DNA from: Azorinus chamasolen
Taxonomy: Eukaryota > Mollusca > Bivalvia > Cardiida > Solecurtidae
Length of the DNA stretch: 64,000 nucleotides
Direction: 5' to 3'
Assembly (NCBI GenBank): GCA_963576725.1
Contig: OY755243.1
Location: 81,083,945-81,147,944, forward strand
Made by a program: the position numbers and the translations under genes. Below, piece after piece: positions 48,023 to 59,692 of this stretch (positions within the stretch are counted from its first letter, which is position 1; the number at the start of each line of letters is the position of its first letter). The notes beneath the pieces are model-generated. The model was not told where the DNA came from. It made no database searches and worked only from the letters and a program-made list of their open reading frames with translations.

Positions 48023-48959
48023 TTAACCTATTTCATGAAACATAATAATCTGTGATAAGTTTTGCAAACAGTTTGGATCCAGATTCATCCCGGCAGAATC
48101 GACATAGTTTGACCTCCTTGATCAGGAATGGAATACGTATTTTGTTCTTTTCTTTAAAATCACGATTTCAACCGACTAAAGTTTGAAGTGTGTTGACGAT
48201 GCGTTTTATAAGTTGTTTTTCTTTGAAAACAATCTTTAACTTATTTTAAACCTATGCTGAGATCACGGTAGCTTTGGACCATAATAGCAGATTGTTTGGA
48301 TCTAGATGACACAAAGAGTTACCAGGATCCAAACTGTTAACACCCTCCTCGTGTTTACGAAACAGAATTGGAAGAAAAATATGTTTTGGTATATGATATA
48401 GACAACCATTTCTATCGACGAAAGTTTCACAGCAAGTTCATGATGAACTTATTTGGGTATAATAAACAAGTGTTTTAACCCTTTGCTACTTATATACGCC
48501 TTTCTACGCCTTTGCAAACAGGGCGGACTCAGATCAGACGGCTCCTATAGAATATAATATAGATATGATTGTACAGTTTCTGCCATGACCAAATATTTGT
48601 GTTTCAATGTACCATTAAAACAATTAATCTAATTAATATTCATAGTCATTATTTCTTACATGAATATTCATGAAGTAAAGGGTTGAGTATTTAACTTTAT
48701 GTACGCTAAGGTGGTATGTGTGATCATCTATGTAAACAGTTTGGATCTAGATGAGACACTGAGTTAGTCGATGGCCCATTAGGAAATAAGCTGGTTGACA
48801 CACTGACTCTTATTATTTTAACCCCAAAAGAAAATAACATGCAATTGGTGCAACTGAGGTTGACGGCATTTTCTCAGCAAGCTTAAGGTAGAAAAACAAA
48901 CTTAAAATGCGAAACAAAATAGCTTCCAGGAGGACATCCTCTTCTCCATTTTAATAACA

Positions 48960-49500
48960 GATAAGTGCTCTTCACCTAGACCTTAACCTGATAAATGTAA
49001 TACGAAAAAGGACCCTTCTCAGTGTTGTAGAAACTGTATAATCAGATCTACAAATTTCCATAAGCAAACAGAGCAGACCCTGATCAGACGGCTCCTCTAG
49101 GAGCCGTCTGATATGGGTCTTCTCTGTTTGCAAATGTGTGAAAATGCGTTTATATAACCATATGATAGCGGAAAAGATTAATAACAGATAAGCGCTCTTC
49201 ACCTAGACCTTAACCTGATAAATGGAATACGGAAAAGGACCCTTCTCAGTGTTATAGAAACTGCATAATCAGATCTAAAAAATACATATAAGCAAACAAT
49301 GCAGACCCTGATCAGACGGCTCCTCTATTTGCAAATGTGTGAAAATGCGTTTATATAACCATATGATAGCGGAAAAGATTAACAACAGATAAGCGCTCTA
49401 TATCTAGCCCTTAACCTGATAGAGACGCCCTCGCAAACAGAGTAGACCCAGCTCAGACGGTCCCAGAAGGAGCATTTTAATAAGGACTGCTTTGTTTGTT
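48960..49500. mobile_element. Two tandem MITE-like units
   Basis: CGCTCTTCACCTAGACCTTA/ACCTGATAAATG starts at 48966 and again at 49193. The first has a full hairpin (GATCAGACGGCTCCTCTAGG), the second lacks the middle. Confidence 0.7.
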
Positions 49501-49502
49501 AT

Positions 49503-50597
49503 ACCCCTGTCACACCGAACTCGTTCTCACTACGTTTCGAAATTTGTTGCCAAACGGACTCAAACTATGTTCGAACGGAGTGCACGTAGTAGCAACATTA
49601 TATGATTTATTTATGAAGTTCATGGAAGGGCTAGGACGGGAGAGTGCTCCAGAACTTTGAGCCTGTTAAAATAATTGTACCGATTATCCCGTCCTGAAAT
49701 TAGACGGAGTAACAACGTACTTAAAATTGATTGACGCACTACAAACGGAACTGCCGTACGTCGATCCTATTAGGGACGTGTCGATCCCTTTGTAACGCGT
49801 TTACTCCGTTCACTGAATATTAAAATACATTTCTCCTTCTGTACCCATGCCTGTTGTATAATTACATATATCTTCACTGTCTACAAGTATTTCGCTGTAC
49901 AATCACTGCTGTGGAGTGCACTGGTTGCACAATCAACTTGTAAATAGTGCAGGCCATGATGAGACAGCTCCTGCAGGAGCTGTCTCATCTGCGTCTTCAC
50001 TAGTTACAGGTAGGTATATTGACGTGAATAGCAAACGAAGGGTTAACACAATGAAAACAGGCAATTGAACAACGATGGCTACGATGAGTGTTACAACTGG
50101 CGTGGAGTTGATCTGCACAGCTTGAAATGGCGAACGGGAATGAGAACTGAATAAAACGTGCTGGATTTTTCTTGTCGTTGGGCTATGACGTGATTGCAAT
50201 TACGTTCCATACTCTCTACGGACGAGATGAGGACGTAGTCAGAATGAGGTGAACTGTCTATGAACTAGGTGGTCGAAATATGAACTAGTAAAAATATGTC
50301 TGAACGTACTTGGAACGGAGTAGAACTACATGTAGTTATGAACGGATCAAAACTGACCACGAACGGACTTTGAACCCCTGGAAACCGAGCCCTATATCCG
50401 ATCTGAACTTGATAGAAACGGAGTGCGGACGGGATACAGACGAGATTGACGTATTCGGTGCTTTTTATGAACGTACTAGGATCGTAATTTAGGTATTATT
50501 AGGCCAAAACTACACGTTCTACCCCGACCGCAACCCGTTTTACGGTTTTGTTAGGACATGATAAGACCTTCTAAGAACTAGTTTGGTGTGACGCAAG
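49503..50597. mobile_element. TIR element of about 1.1 kb, non-autonomous
   Basis: Left end CCCCTGTCACACCGAACTCG pairs with right end AAGAACTAGTTTGGTGTGAC. The inside is rich in CGGAC/GAACG words and has no transposase. A family 6 MITE (49805-50042) is inserted in it. Copy 2 of the block (near 53158) lacks the whole element. Confidence 0.8.
49805..50042. mobile_element. Family 6 MITE inside the 1.1 kb element
   Basis: About 95% like 39918-40159 by eye. The first bases are lost, the right end GCAAACGAAGGG-TTAA is intact, hairpin AGACAGCTCCTGCAGGAGCT. Confidence 0.88.
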
Positions 50598-51145
50598 CAT
50601 TAACGAAATCATATAGACCTGATTCTACGATCTCTGCCATAGTCAATATTCCAAGTGTTCACAAGCCATAAATAACAAGTTATCTAATTCATATTCGTCA
50701 GTTCTTACATTAACTCTTCAACGCGGGAAACCAACCACTAATGCATTTTGCAAAGCAGGGTAAACCCTGATGAGAGGACTCCAAGAGCATTGTTTGTGAT
50801 GTTACAATTTTCTTTAAAACTCGCTGAATATTTACTGAAGAGTTATTGCACGCTGAAAATTCAGGGTAGACCAATAAACTTCCGCTATCCAATACATGGG
50901 ACAAAGGAAACTTGGCAGTGTAGAGCAGTGATACACGGACTTGGCTTTAGCTCATATACCGTCATATTATGCTGACATTCGTTTAATCAATCGTCAGACT
51001 AATACTATTACCCGAATGCAAATGAGAAAGAATCAATTCGATATCGAGATTTTCCCACACTAAGATCGACCTTCGATTATCATAGCTACTTATAGATCAT
51101 CATGTTTGATAATCGTCTCCATACTCAAACTTCTATGGGTATTAA

Positions 51146-51335
51146 CCCTTTCCTCCATAAATACGTCTTTGTACGTCTCTATAAAAACACTTCTTGAAAC
51201 CATTGTGATAAACAGAACACTTCCTCCTATAGGAGCAAATGCTCTATTTATCACAAATGGTTTCAAACTACAAAATCCTAATAATTTTACTTTTCTCTAG
51301 TAAATGCTCCTTTTGGGTAGATTCATTAAAAAAAA
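51146..51335. mobile_element. Family 2 MITE, right end missing
   Basis: TTAACCCTTTCCTCCATAAA, hairpin TGATAAACAGAACACTTCCT/CCTATAGGAGCAAATGCTCT. The full-length partner is 54188-54426. Confidence 0.82.
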
Positions 51336-51348
51336 CATTAAAAAACAA

Positions 51349-52172
51349 CAGGAAAGTGAAGACAAGTTTAGAATTGAAACTTGAGACAATTGCTCAGGAT
51401 GCAGGTGACAGAAATTGTCAAACCTAAGTACGATTAGAGTCCGGATGTTTATAAACATGTGAACACTTCACCGAGTTAAGAACAGAACAGAACAGAACAG
51501 AATTTTATTCAGATTTGTACAAAGTACCTCGTCTGATATCACAATCTATACATACAAAAGTCACGTGACATATACAACTACAACAATAGAGGATGAATAC
51601 ATTTGCTAACGTATATTTAGGGTCTGTCTAATATTCAAAGCAGATTTTATATATTTACTTAAATTACGCATAATTGTTTTATTTGTAGAACCCATCAACT
51701 CAACAAATTTCATCATAGAAGGTGTATTTGTGTAATATGTTTTAATATATTGTTTCCGTAAATCATTAAACCGACTACAGACACAAATGAAGTGAAACTC
51801 GTCTTCAAGGTCATCAGACTCGCAGAGTAAACACTTTCTCTCATTTCTAGGTAATCTATTATTCTTGTATCTACCAGTATGTACTCTCAAGGAATGTTAA
51901 GCTGCATTTTGCCCTTTCTAAACCCATGTAGGCAAGGTATCAACAGTAATGGACACATGGAAACAAAGTAGACCTGGAGGTTTTGATGGTCAGATTATGT
52001 AATCATTGAGTACATGTTTGAACCAGTTTAAGGAAAAATTAACATTTAGCTTACGGATGAGTAATTACCTGTGCAAATAGTTTGGATCCAGATGGGACCT
52101 CGAGTAACTCGGCGCCTCATCTGGATCCAAATTGTTTGACACCTGAATTGCCCTTTGGTAGACAAACTAATT
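51349..52172. repeat. Duplicated block, copy A' (with LINE insertion)
   Basis: Same sequence as 39281-39692, interrupted at 51480-51895 by a LINE fragment. Confidence 0.9.
51480..51895 (-). mobile_element. 5'-truncated LINE with a TTCTG-repeat tail
   Basis: The minus-strand frame (51890-51606) reads RVHTGRYKNNRLPRNERKC, CLLCESDDLEDEFHFICVCS and FNDLRKQYI, the cysteine-rich end of a LINE reverse transcriptase protein. It ends in (TTCTG)n, about four units, on the minus strand. GTTAAG flanks both sides (51474-51479 and about 51896-51901). The empty site at 39416 has GTTAAG once. Confidence 0.85.
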
Positions 52173-52859
52173 ATGCACAATAGTTTTAATGAAGTATAGA
52201 AGGTGAAAGAGTGTAGCCATTTTAGAAACTAAAGAAACAGTTCTATAAAATGCCATTAGCAAACAGAGCAGTCCCAGAAAGGAGTCGTTTTATCCGAGTC
52301 TACTCTGTGCGTAAAACACGTTTATGTGAAGGAAAGGGTTAACCTATTTAATGCAACATAATAATCTGTGATAAGTTTTGCAAACAGTTTGGATCCAGAT
52401 TAGACGCCGAGAAACATGGCATTTCGGCAGAATCCACATAGTTTGACCTCCTTGATCAGGAATGGAATACGTATTGTTTTCATTTCTTTAAAATCACGAT
52501 TTCAACCGACTAAAGTTTGTTCATTGAAGTGTGTTGACGATGCGTTTTATAAGTTGTTTTTCTTTGAAAACAACCTTTAACATATTTTAAACCTGTGCTG
52601 AGATCACGGTAGCTTTGGACCATAATAGCAAATTGATGACCCATTAGGAAATAAGCTTGTTGACATACTGACTCTTATTATTTTAACCCCAGAAGAAAAT
52701 AAAGAAAGAACTTGAATTTAGTGAAACTAAGGTTGACGACATTTTCGCGCTATGATCATTTTCTCAGCAAGCTTAAGAAAAAAGTTAAAAGGCGACACAA
52801 AATAGCTACTAGGAGGACATCCTCTTGTTCATTTAATAACAGATAAGCGCTCTTCAACT

Positions 52860-53050
52860 AGACATTAACCTGATAAATGGAGCATGGTACAAGTTTCAGT
52901 GTTGTGGAATCTGTATAATCAGATCTAGAAATGTCCATAAGCAAACAGAGCATACCCTGATCAGACGGCTCCTCTAGGAGCCGTCTGATCTTGGTCTTCT
53001 CTGTTTGCAAATGTGTGAAAATGCGTTTGTATAAAGGGTAAGATTAATAA
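52860..53050. mobile_element. MITE, hairpin type 1
   Basis: ATTAACCTGATAAATGGAGC at the left, hairpin GATCAGACGGCTCCTCTAGG/AGCCGTCTGATCTTGG, GTAAGATTAA at the right. Copy 2 of 48966-49180. Confidence 0.78.
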
Positions 53051-53639
53051 CTAACAGTTAAGCGCTTTACACCTAGCCCTTAACCTTATAGAGACGCCTT
53101 CGCAAACGGAGTAGACCTCTAGGAGCATTCTAATAAGGGTCTGCTCTGTTTGTTAATGTGATCATGTAGACTTGATTCTACGGTTTCTGTCATGGCCAAT
53201 ATTTCCTGTGGGCACAAACCATTACATAACAAATTATCTCATTCATATTTATTAGTTCTTACATTAACATTTCCAGTGCGGGAAACCAACCACTAATGTA
53301 TTTTGCAAAGCAGGGTAGACCCAGATGAGAGGACTCCTATAGAGCACGGTTTGTCATGTTTCAATTTTCTTTAAAATCCCTGAATATTGAATGATGGGTT
53401 ATGACACGCTGAAAATTCAGGGTTGACCAATTAACTTCCGCTATCCAATACATGGGACAAAGGAAACATTACAGACCTAGATCAGAGTGCCCAGATCATG
53501 GTCTGTATATACTTGTTGCTATATATCTACCAACGTGAAAGGTTTTCTCTGCATATATGGACCCTCTTCATGAAAATGTATTGGTTTAAAATTTATATTT
53601 GGCCGATTGTACCAATACTGGAATCCATGGGCTAGTGTC

Positions 53640-53955
53640 CCTTTTTAGCTAATTGTACATATATGCCATTTGTAAAGCAACTGTACATGTACAGGTTGTC
53701 TTTGTAAAACACATGTATTCAATTTGCCTTTATAACGTACCAGAACTCAGCTTTGTAAAGCAACGGTGCACATAGGTTTTTTACTTTGTAAAGTAACGGT
53801 ACATGGGTTTGGTTTGTAGAGGAACGGTACACGGTTTTAGTTCTGAAAAGGAACGGGTTTATGACTTTGGCATTGTAATGGAATGACTCATGGTTTGGGG
53901 CTTTGTAAGGCAATGGTACACGGAGTTAGCTTTGAAAAGCAACGGTACAAAGTTT
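53640..53955. repeat. Degenerate tandem repeat of about 30 bp
   Basis: CTTTGTAAAGCAACGGTACA and variants (TTTGTAAGGCAATGGTACAC, TTTGAAAAGCAACGGTACAA) recur about nine times. It interrupts copy 2 of the duplicated block, between GGGACAAAGGAAAC and GCAGTGTAGAGCAG. Confidence 0.8.
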
Positions 53956-54187
53956 AGCAGTGTAGAGCAGTGATACACGGATCTGGCTTTAGCTCATATA
54001 CCGTCACATTATGCTGACATTCGTTTAATCAATCGTCAGTATAATACTATTACCCGAATGCAAATGAGAAAGAATCAATTCGATATCGAGATTTTCCCAC
54101 ACTAAGATCGACCTTCGATTATCATAGCTACTTATAGATCACCATGTTTGATAATCGTCCCCATACTCAAACTTATATGGGTATTAA

Positions 54188-54426
54188 CCCTTTCCTCCAT
54201 AAATACGCCTTTCTACGCCTCTGTATAAATCACTTCTTGAAACCATTGTGATAAATAGAGCATTTGCTCCTATAAGAGCATTTGCTCCTATAGGAGCAAA
54301 TGCTCTATTTATCACAATGGTTTCAAACTACAAAATTCTAATACTTTACTTTTCTCTAGTAAATGCTCCTTTTGGGTAGATTCATTCAAAAAGGTTGGGT
54401 GTAAAAATAGCCTATGGAGGAATGGG
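54188..54426. mobile_element. Family 2 MITE with duplicated hairpin centre
   Basis: TTAA at 54184 and 54427. CCCTTTCCTCCATAAATACG ... CTATGGAGGAATGGG. The hairpin has an extra 17-bp unit (GAGCATTTGCTCCTATA twice). Confidence 0.93.
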
Positions 54427-54539
54427 TTAACTCTTCGCCTGCTTATCGCGATCTGACTCGCATTTGCATACAGCTGTTTGTCACTCCCCCAATAATTTCT
54501 CAAAAGTTTTAACACTTGGGCGCTGACAGCGGAACTGGA

Positions 54540-54890
54540 GAGAAAATCATATCCTAAGAGATGAGATGCTGCATAAAGACCCTCATCATCTCCTTCAAGG
54601 ACCACTTCACCAATGAAGAGGTCCGCAATCGGGTTCGGGCACTGATTGGCCCCTATGAAGAGCTTTTCACTAAAGTTAAAAAGGAAGTTGAGATGGTACA
54701 GTCATGTCTCCCGCTAAACAGGTCTGACCAAGACAATTCTCCAGGGAACAGTGTTAATATGGAACAATAATACGAGGAAGACAAAGGGAGAGATGTGGAG
54801 ATACTATCCAAGAGTGGACAGGTTTGAGTTTTGCAACATCTCAGGCAGCAATGAAAGACAGGACAAGGTGTAAAGAGATTACCATGAAAT
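54540..54890 (+). pseudogene. LINE 3' coding remnant
   Basis: Fragments in different frames: ISFKDHFTNEEVRNRVRALI, then KTILQGTV after a frameshift, then degraded RRGRQ/EWTG-like sequence. This is the C-terminal region of a common invertebrate LINE reverse transcriptase protein. Not functional. Confidence 0.72.
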
Positions 54891-55094
54891 CAGCTTAGAT
54901 GCCCTACGCCCTAAATGTTTACGGGAAAAGTGAAGTGATTCCAATAGATCATACCCTAATCACGTCACAACTCGCATTTGCTAACAATTTGTATCCAGAT
55001 GAGATGTCGGGTAACTCGTCGTCTCATCAGGATCCAAACTGTTCTTCGCTCGGTCAATAGCTTCTCAAAAGTGAACATTGTAGCAGATCAGAGT

Positions 55095-55470
55095 TCGAGC
55101 AGACATCATTTTTTTCAGCAGGCTAAGGGTTATCCCATCTGTACCTGTAGAGCTCTTAAGCATACAGCAGGCTAAGGGTTAATCCATCTGTACCTGTAGA
55201 GCTCTTAAGCATACATCAGGCTAAGGGTTATCCCATCTGTACCTGTAGAGCTCTTAAACATACAGCAGGCTAAGGGTTAACCCATCTGTACCTGTAGAGC
55301 TCCTAAACATACAGCAGGATAAGGGTTAACCCATCTGTACCTGTAGAGCCCTTAAACATACAGCAGGCTAAGGGTTAATCCATCTGTACCTGTAGAGCCC
55401 CTTAACATACAGCAGGCTAAGGGTTAACCCATCTGTACCTGTAGAACCCTTAAACATACAGCAGCCGTCT
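55095..55470. repeat. 49-bp tandem repeat, about 7 copies
   Basis: CAGCAGGCTAAGGGTTAACC then CATCTGTACCTGTAGAGCTC recurs every 48-49 bp from 55117. The unit contains a MITE end (AAGGGTTAA). Confidence 0.9.
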
Positions 55471-55734
55471 CATCTGGGTCTACTCTGTTTGTAGATGCGT
55501 GAAAAGGCGTTTATAGGAGAAGGAAAGGGTTATAGCAATGTGTTGCTTCTACCCATGTGGCTCTCCTTCCTTGCTTAATTCGTTCGCTGTCAATGTCGCA
55601 TCTATAATGACCTATACAAACAGTTTCAACTTTGAATCTAGATGAGATGCCGACTGACTCTGCGTCTTACCTGGATCCTAACTTTTTGTTACCATGGCTA
55701 TATTTTAACAGAAATATTTGAGCGAAAGAGTATA

Positions 55735-56035
55735 ATGAACATCTCTACAGAAACCATTAAATAAACATCACATTGGGATAGCAACTTCAAGTTCATGAAC
55801 ACCTCTATAGAAACCACTAAATCAACATCACATTGGGATAGCAACTGCAAGTTCATGAACACCTTTATAGAAACCACTAAATAAACATCACATTGGGATA
55901 GCAACTGCAAGTTCATGAACACCTGTATAGAAACCACTAAATAAACATCACATTGGGATAGCAACTGCAAGTTCATGAACACCTGTATAGAAACCACTAA
56001 ATAAACATCACATTGGGATAGCAACTGCAAGTTGC
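55735..56035. repeat. 60-bp tandem repeat, 5 copies
   Basis: CATCACATTGGGATAGCAAC recurs every 60 bp. Because 60 is divisible by 3, one frame stays open on the minus strand, but nothing suggests a gene. Confidence 0.93.
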
Positions 56036-56055
56036 GATCCTCGTATGTTTCTTAA

Positions 56056-56276
56056 CCCTGTGTTCACGCATCTGCAGAGTAGACCCATATCAGGCGGCTC
56101 CTATAGGAGCCGTCTGAACAGGGTCTGACCTGTTAGCTAAATGGATTTTGATGGACCTGTTTCTTTAATTTCTAGAATGCCTTCAGTGTTCCTATTTCCT
56201 TATTTCGTTATAACTATGTTGTCCATGAATATTCAGTAGCTACTGAAAATTGAAATAATACAGAAGACGGAAAATG
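56056..56276. mobile_element. Family 3 MITE, reverse orientation
   Basis: TTAA at 56052 and 56277. Hairpin ATCAGGCGGCTCCTATAGGA/GCCGTCTGAACAGGG. Confidence 0.85.
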
Positions 56277-56299
56277 TTAAACAAAGGTAAATATGGTCG

Positions 56300-57780
56300 T
56301 GTATTCCATTCCGACATATAAACGCCTTTTACGCATTTGCAAACAGAGTAGACACATACCAGTCGGCTCCTGTAGGAGTTGTCTGACCAAAGTCTGCTTT
56401 GTTTGCTTATGATATGATATAGTGTCAAAGCAAGAAATTCCCTTGAAAATCTTACAATCTAAAAAAGCAGCTAATAAATATTCATGATGTAACTATTTGG
56501 TACATTACTGTTGAACAGATAAAAGGTTCAGAAAGGTTTCACTGTACCCAGTTCTATTGGACTAGTTGGTCCAGTGTCAGGTCAATGGGGATGGATGTGG
56601 GTCAAAGGTCAACCCTGTATAAACCCAACCCTGTATAAAGCCAACCCTGTATAAGGCACTTACATTTATGAATATTAATTACCCGATTTATAGATAATGA
56701 CGTTATGACCAGAGTCTGCTCTGTCTGCTTATGAAATAATATAGATATTATTTTACAGTTTCTATTACGGTCAAAACTTCAAGTGTTCATGTGCCATTAT
56801 AAAAATAAATGTAATTTCATGATATCAGTATTTTTATACATAAACTATTCATGAAGCACAACTTACCAGATCGCATATCCTCTAACATTACACACTGTGT
56901 CTCGAGATGTCAGTACCGGCTTTTACCCATATAACTATTCATAATAGTTTGAGTCAACAAGATTATCTGTTAGTTTTATCACTTTTATCAATTCCTACAG
57001 AGGTATTTATTTGTCTCGATTATTTTTTCTCCTACCCAGAGGACCTTAATGTAGAGGTCACTTCCTCACATTGTCTTGATATTCTTCCTTTTGATATGAA
57101 TAATTTATCTCTGTTGAAAGTATGTATGTTTGCTTTATCTCTGTCTGGCTAGGTCACTCATCTTACAAGATCAACCGCCTTGCTAGATCATGACTTACCA
57201 GGTCACGTGTTTTGCTAGATCATATGTATTGCTATGACATATGTCTTGTTATGTCACGTGTCTCCCTAGATCACATGCCTGGCTATGTCAAAAGTTGTTT
57301 TTATTTCGCGCGTCTTGCTAGATCACACATATCTTGTTATGTCACATGTCTTTTTATGTCGTGTGTCTCGCTAGATTTCATGTCTTGCTATGTCACGTCT
57401 TGTTATGTCATGTGTCTCCCTATGCCACATACCTTGCTACCACATGTATTGTGATGTCGTATATCTCGATAGATCATATATCTGCTAAGTCACAGATTTT
57501 ACAAGGACCTATATTCAAAAGCTCCGAAGAAGAAACATATTGGACAGACGGTTTGTTTAATTTTCTTTAATCTCATAATTACAAGGAAAGGTAATCCTGA
57601 AAAATATACGTTATGTATTTTACACACTAATTATTGTCTAGGATACGTTGGGTGAAACTTTATTCAATAGTTTTACTAGAGATGTAGACCAAATGTTTCT
57701 CTAATGTTAATCATTTACTCCAAAGATACGCATTCAAACACCTTTGCAAACACAGACGACCAGATCAGGAACCGTCTAAT
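56300..57780. repeat. MITE fragments and a degenerate array
   Basis: Family 1/3 MITE (56315-56480) and a degenerate repeat of about 20 bp at 57180-57500 (CTTGCTATGTCACGTGTCT variants). 56880-57170 has an 81-codon frame with no recognisable protein features. Confidence 0.45.
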
Positions 57781-57792
57781 CAGGGTCTATTC

Positions 57793-57996
57793 TACAGTAA
57801 ACCCCCTCTAATGCGATCACCTAAAAGAGGTATAATTCTGAGCGGTAGGGGCAGGTGGTAGCTTAATGCAGGACAAAAGCAATGCAGAAAGCTCCTAGCT
57901 TTCTGCATTACTTTTGTCCTGCATTAAGCAACCACCTGCTTATAAAGACACCTATGTTTATTAATTAAGCGGTCGCATTAGAGGGGTTCCACTGTA
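57793..57996. mobile_element. Pogo-like MITE
   Basis: TACAGTAAACCCCCTCTAAT ... TTAGAGGGGTTCCACTGTA. Perfect inner arms around GAAAGCTCCTAGCTTTC. Confidence 0.92.
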
Positions 57997-58337
57997 TTTG
58001 CTTTTGGTATTACATAAATCTGAGTTTACAGGTGTCATGTCCTAAACATCTCTTGTTTAAACTAAGCCACTTTACCCTTTTCCTATTCAATATTCATGTA
58101 AGAAATGATGCCTTCGTGAACATGCATTTCCTGAAATTTCAATAATATAAAATGTTCAAGGATTTTCTTTTGCTTTGACACAAACTATAGAATCAAATAT
58201 ATATCATGTCAAAAGCAAACAGAGCAGACCATGATCAGACGGCTGATCTGGGTCTATTGCAAATGCGTGCATGAGGGAAAGGTTTCATATTCATACGTTT
58301 CTTACATAAATATATATGGAGTAAATGGTTAAATCAA

Positions 58338-58545
58338 TACAGTAAAACCTCTCTATAATGGCCACTAAATTACATCAAGTAGTTTGTGTTAAAGGCAGGT
58401 GGCTGCTTAAAGCAAGGTAAAAGTAGAACAGAACGCTCCTATAGGAGCGTTCTGTTTTACTTTCACCTTGCTTTAAGCGGCCACCTGCCCTAAATACCAA
58501 CTAATTCACATAATTTAGTGGCCGTTATAGAGAGGTTTTACTCTA
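58338..58545. mobile_element. Pogo-like MITE
   Basis: TACAGTAAAACCTCTCTATA ... TATAGAGAGGTTTTACTCTA, centre ACGCTCCTATAGGAGCGTTC. Confidence 0.92.
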
Positions 58546-58911
58546 TCCGTATGGTGAGTTATGGAGATGGAGGGTAACTCGTCTTGCATGGTTACCTAAA
58601 TTGCTATGTTGTCTTGCCCCCCCCCCCCCTTTACCTCTCTCTCAATCTCTCTTTCTCCGTTTGTTTTCATTATCAATGCCATGTTATGCCTACCTATCTC
58701 TATCTTGATAGTATAATCTAATTTTCAGATACACAGCAGATAGTTCAAGCTACCTCGGTGTCTCATTAGGGTTTAAACTGCCTGGTATTCAAGTTGTGTT
58801 TCAGAGAGAAAAAAAGAAAAACTGTTTCGAAATCTGAACAAGAATGTTCAATCGATGTTCAGGATGCTATATTTAAAGCCCGTCAAATACCTTCAGGACA
58901 ACAGCAAAACA

Positions 58912-59310
58912 GGTCTGACACTTTCAAGATAACAACAATAAAGGTCAGACACTCTCAAGATAACAACAATAAAGGTCAGACACTCTCAAGATAACAGCAA
59001 TAAAGGTCAGACACTCTCAAGATAACAGCAATAAAGGTCAGATACTCTCAAGATAACAGCAATAAAGGTCAGACACTCTCAAGATAACAGCAATAAAGGT
59101 CAGACACTCTCAAGATACAGCAATAAAGGTTAGACACTCTCAAGATAACAACAATAAAGGTCAGACACTCTCAAGATAACAGCAATAAAGGTCAGACACT
59201 CTCAAAATAACAGCAATAAAGGTTAGACACCTTTAAGTTAACAAAAATAAAGGTCAGACATCTTCAGGTTGACAGCAATACAGGTCAGACTCCTTCTGTT
59301 TAACAACAAT
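58912..59310. repeat. 31-bp tandem repeat, about 13 copies
   Basis: GGTCAGACACTCTCAAGATA then ACAGCAATAAA. The first copies have ACAACAATAAA and the last ones have diverged. Confidence 0.93.
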
Positions 59311-59324
59311 ACGGGTTCATTGGC

Positions 59325-59580
59325 CTCATGAATATGCATGTAAGAAAAATGATATCATAACTATTCATTCGAAGGCTTTATTATGATGTCGTATGAAGTT
59401 ATGAACACAGGACAATTTTGCCTTGGCACAAATGGTAGAAACAAATTTATAATGGTATGTTTTTAACCATGAGAGTAACAGTAAAGCCATATCTGTAAAA
59501 CTCCATAAGCAAACAGAGCAGACCCTGATCTAGGTCTGCTATGTAAATGCAAATGCGTCAAAATGCGTCAGATAAGGGTT
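59325..59580. mobile_element. Family 1 MITE, degraded
   Basis: CATGAATATGCATGTAAGAA, then AGCAAACAGAGCAGACCCTG and a shortened hairpin, ending GATAAGGGTTAA. Confidence 0.65.
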
Positions 59581-59609
59581 AAACTCTTCCCTGTCATATC
59601 AATCCCGGA

Positions 59610-59692
59610 CGGTATACGGTAGTTGCATTTCCAACATACACTTGGCCACCAATCAGTCCGTAAGTTGTCAGACCCTATGCCAAGGAGCATTA
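59610..59692 (-). CDS. Possible small terminal exon (uncertain)
   Basis: On the minus strand an acceptor-like TTGGCATAG is followed in phase 0 by codons reading GLTTYGLIGGQVYVGNATTV and YRPGLI, then TGA. The composition looks protein-like, but there is no upstream exon to join it to and no family match that I recognise. Another frame over the same bases is also open. Confidence 0.15.

Larger units (their letters stand above)
47850..51430. repeat. Duplicated block, copy 1
   Basis: Segments 47850-48300, 48770-49500 and 50580-51340 match 52172-52630, 52635-53160 and 53155-54380 in the same order. Landmarks: GAATCGACATAGTTTGACCT, GATGCGTTTTATAAGTTGTT, CGCTATCCAATACATGGGAC and GAATCAATTCGATATCGAGA. 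Confidence 0.88.

Noticed and set aside
55698..56030. Minus-strand frame of 110 codons with 20-residue repeats
   Set aside because: The 60-bp tandem repeat keeps one frame open by arithmetic. There is no domain, splice signal or codon bias.
57212..57570. Two plus-strand frames rich in Met, Cys and His
   Set aside because: They follow a degenerate array of CTTGCTATGTCACGTGTCT-like units in two frames at once.
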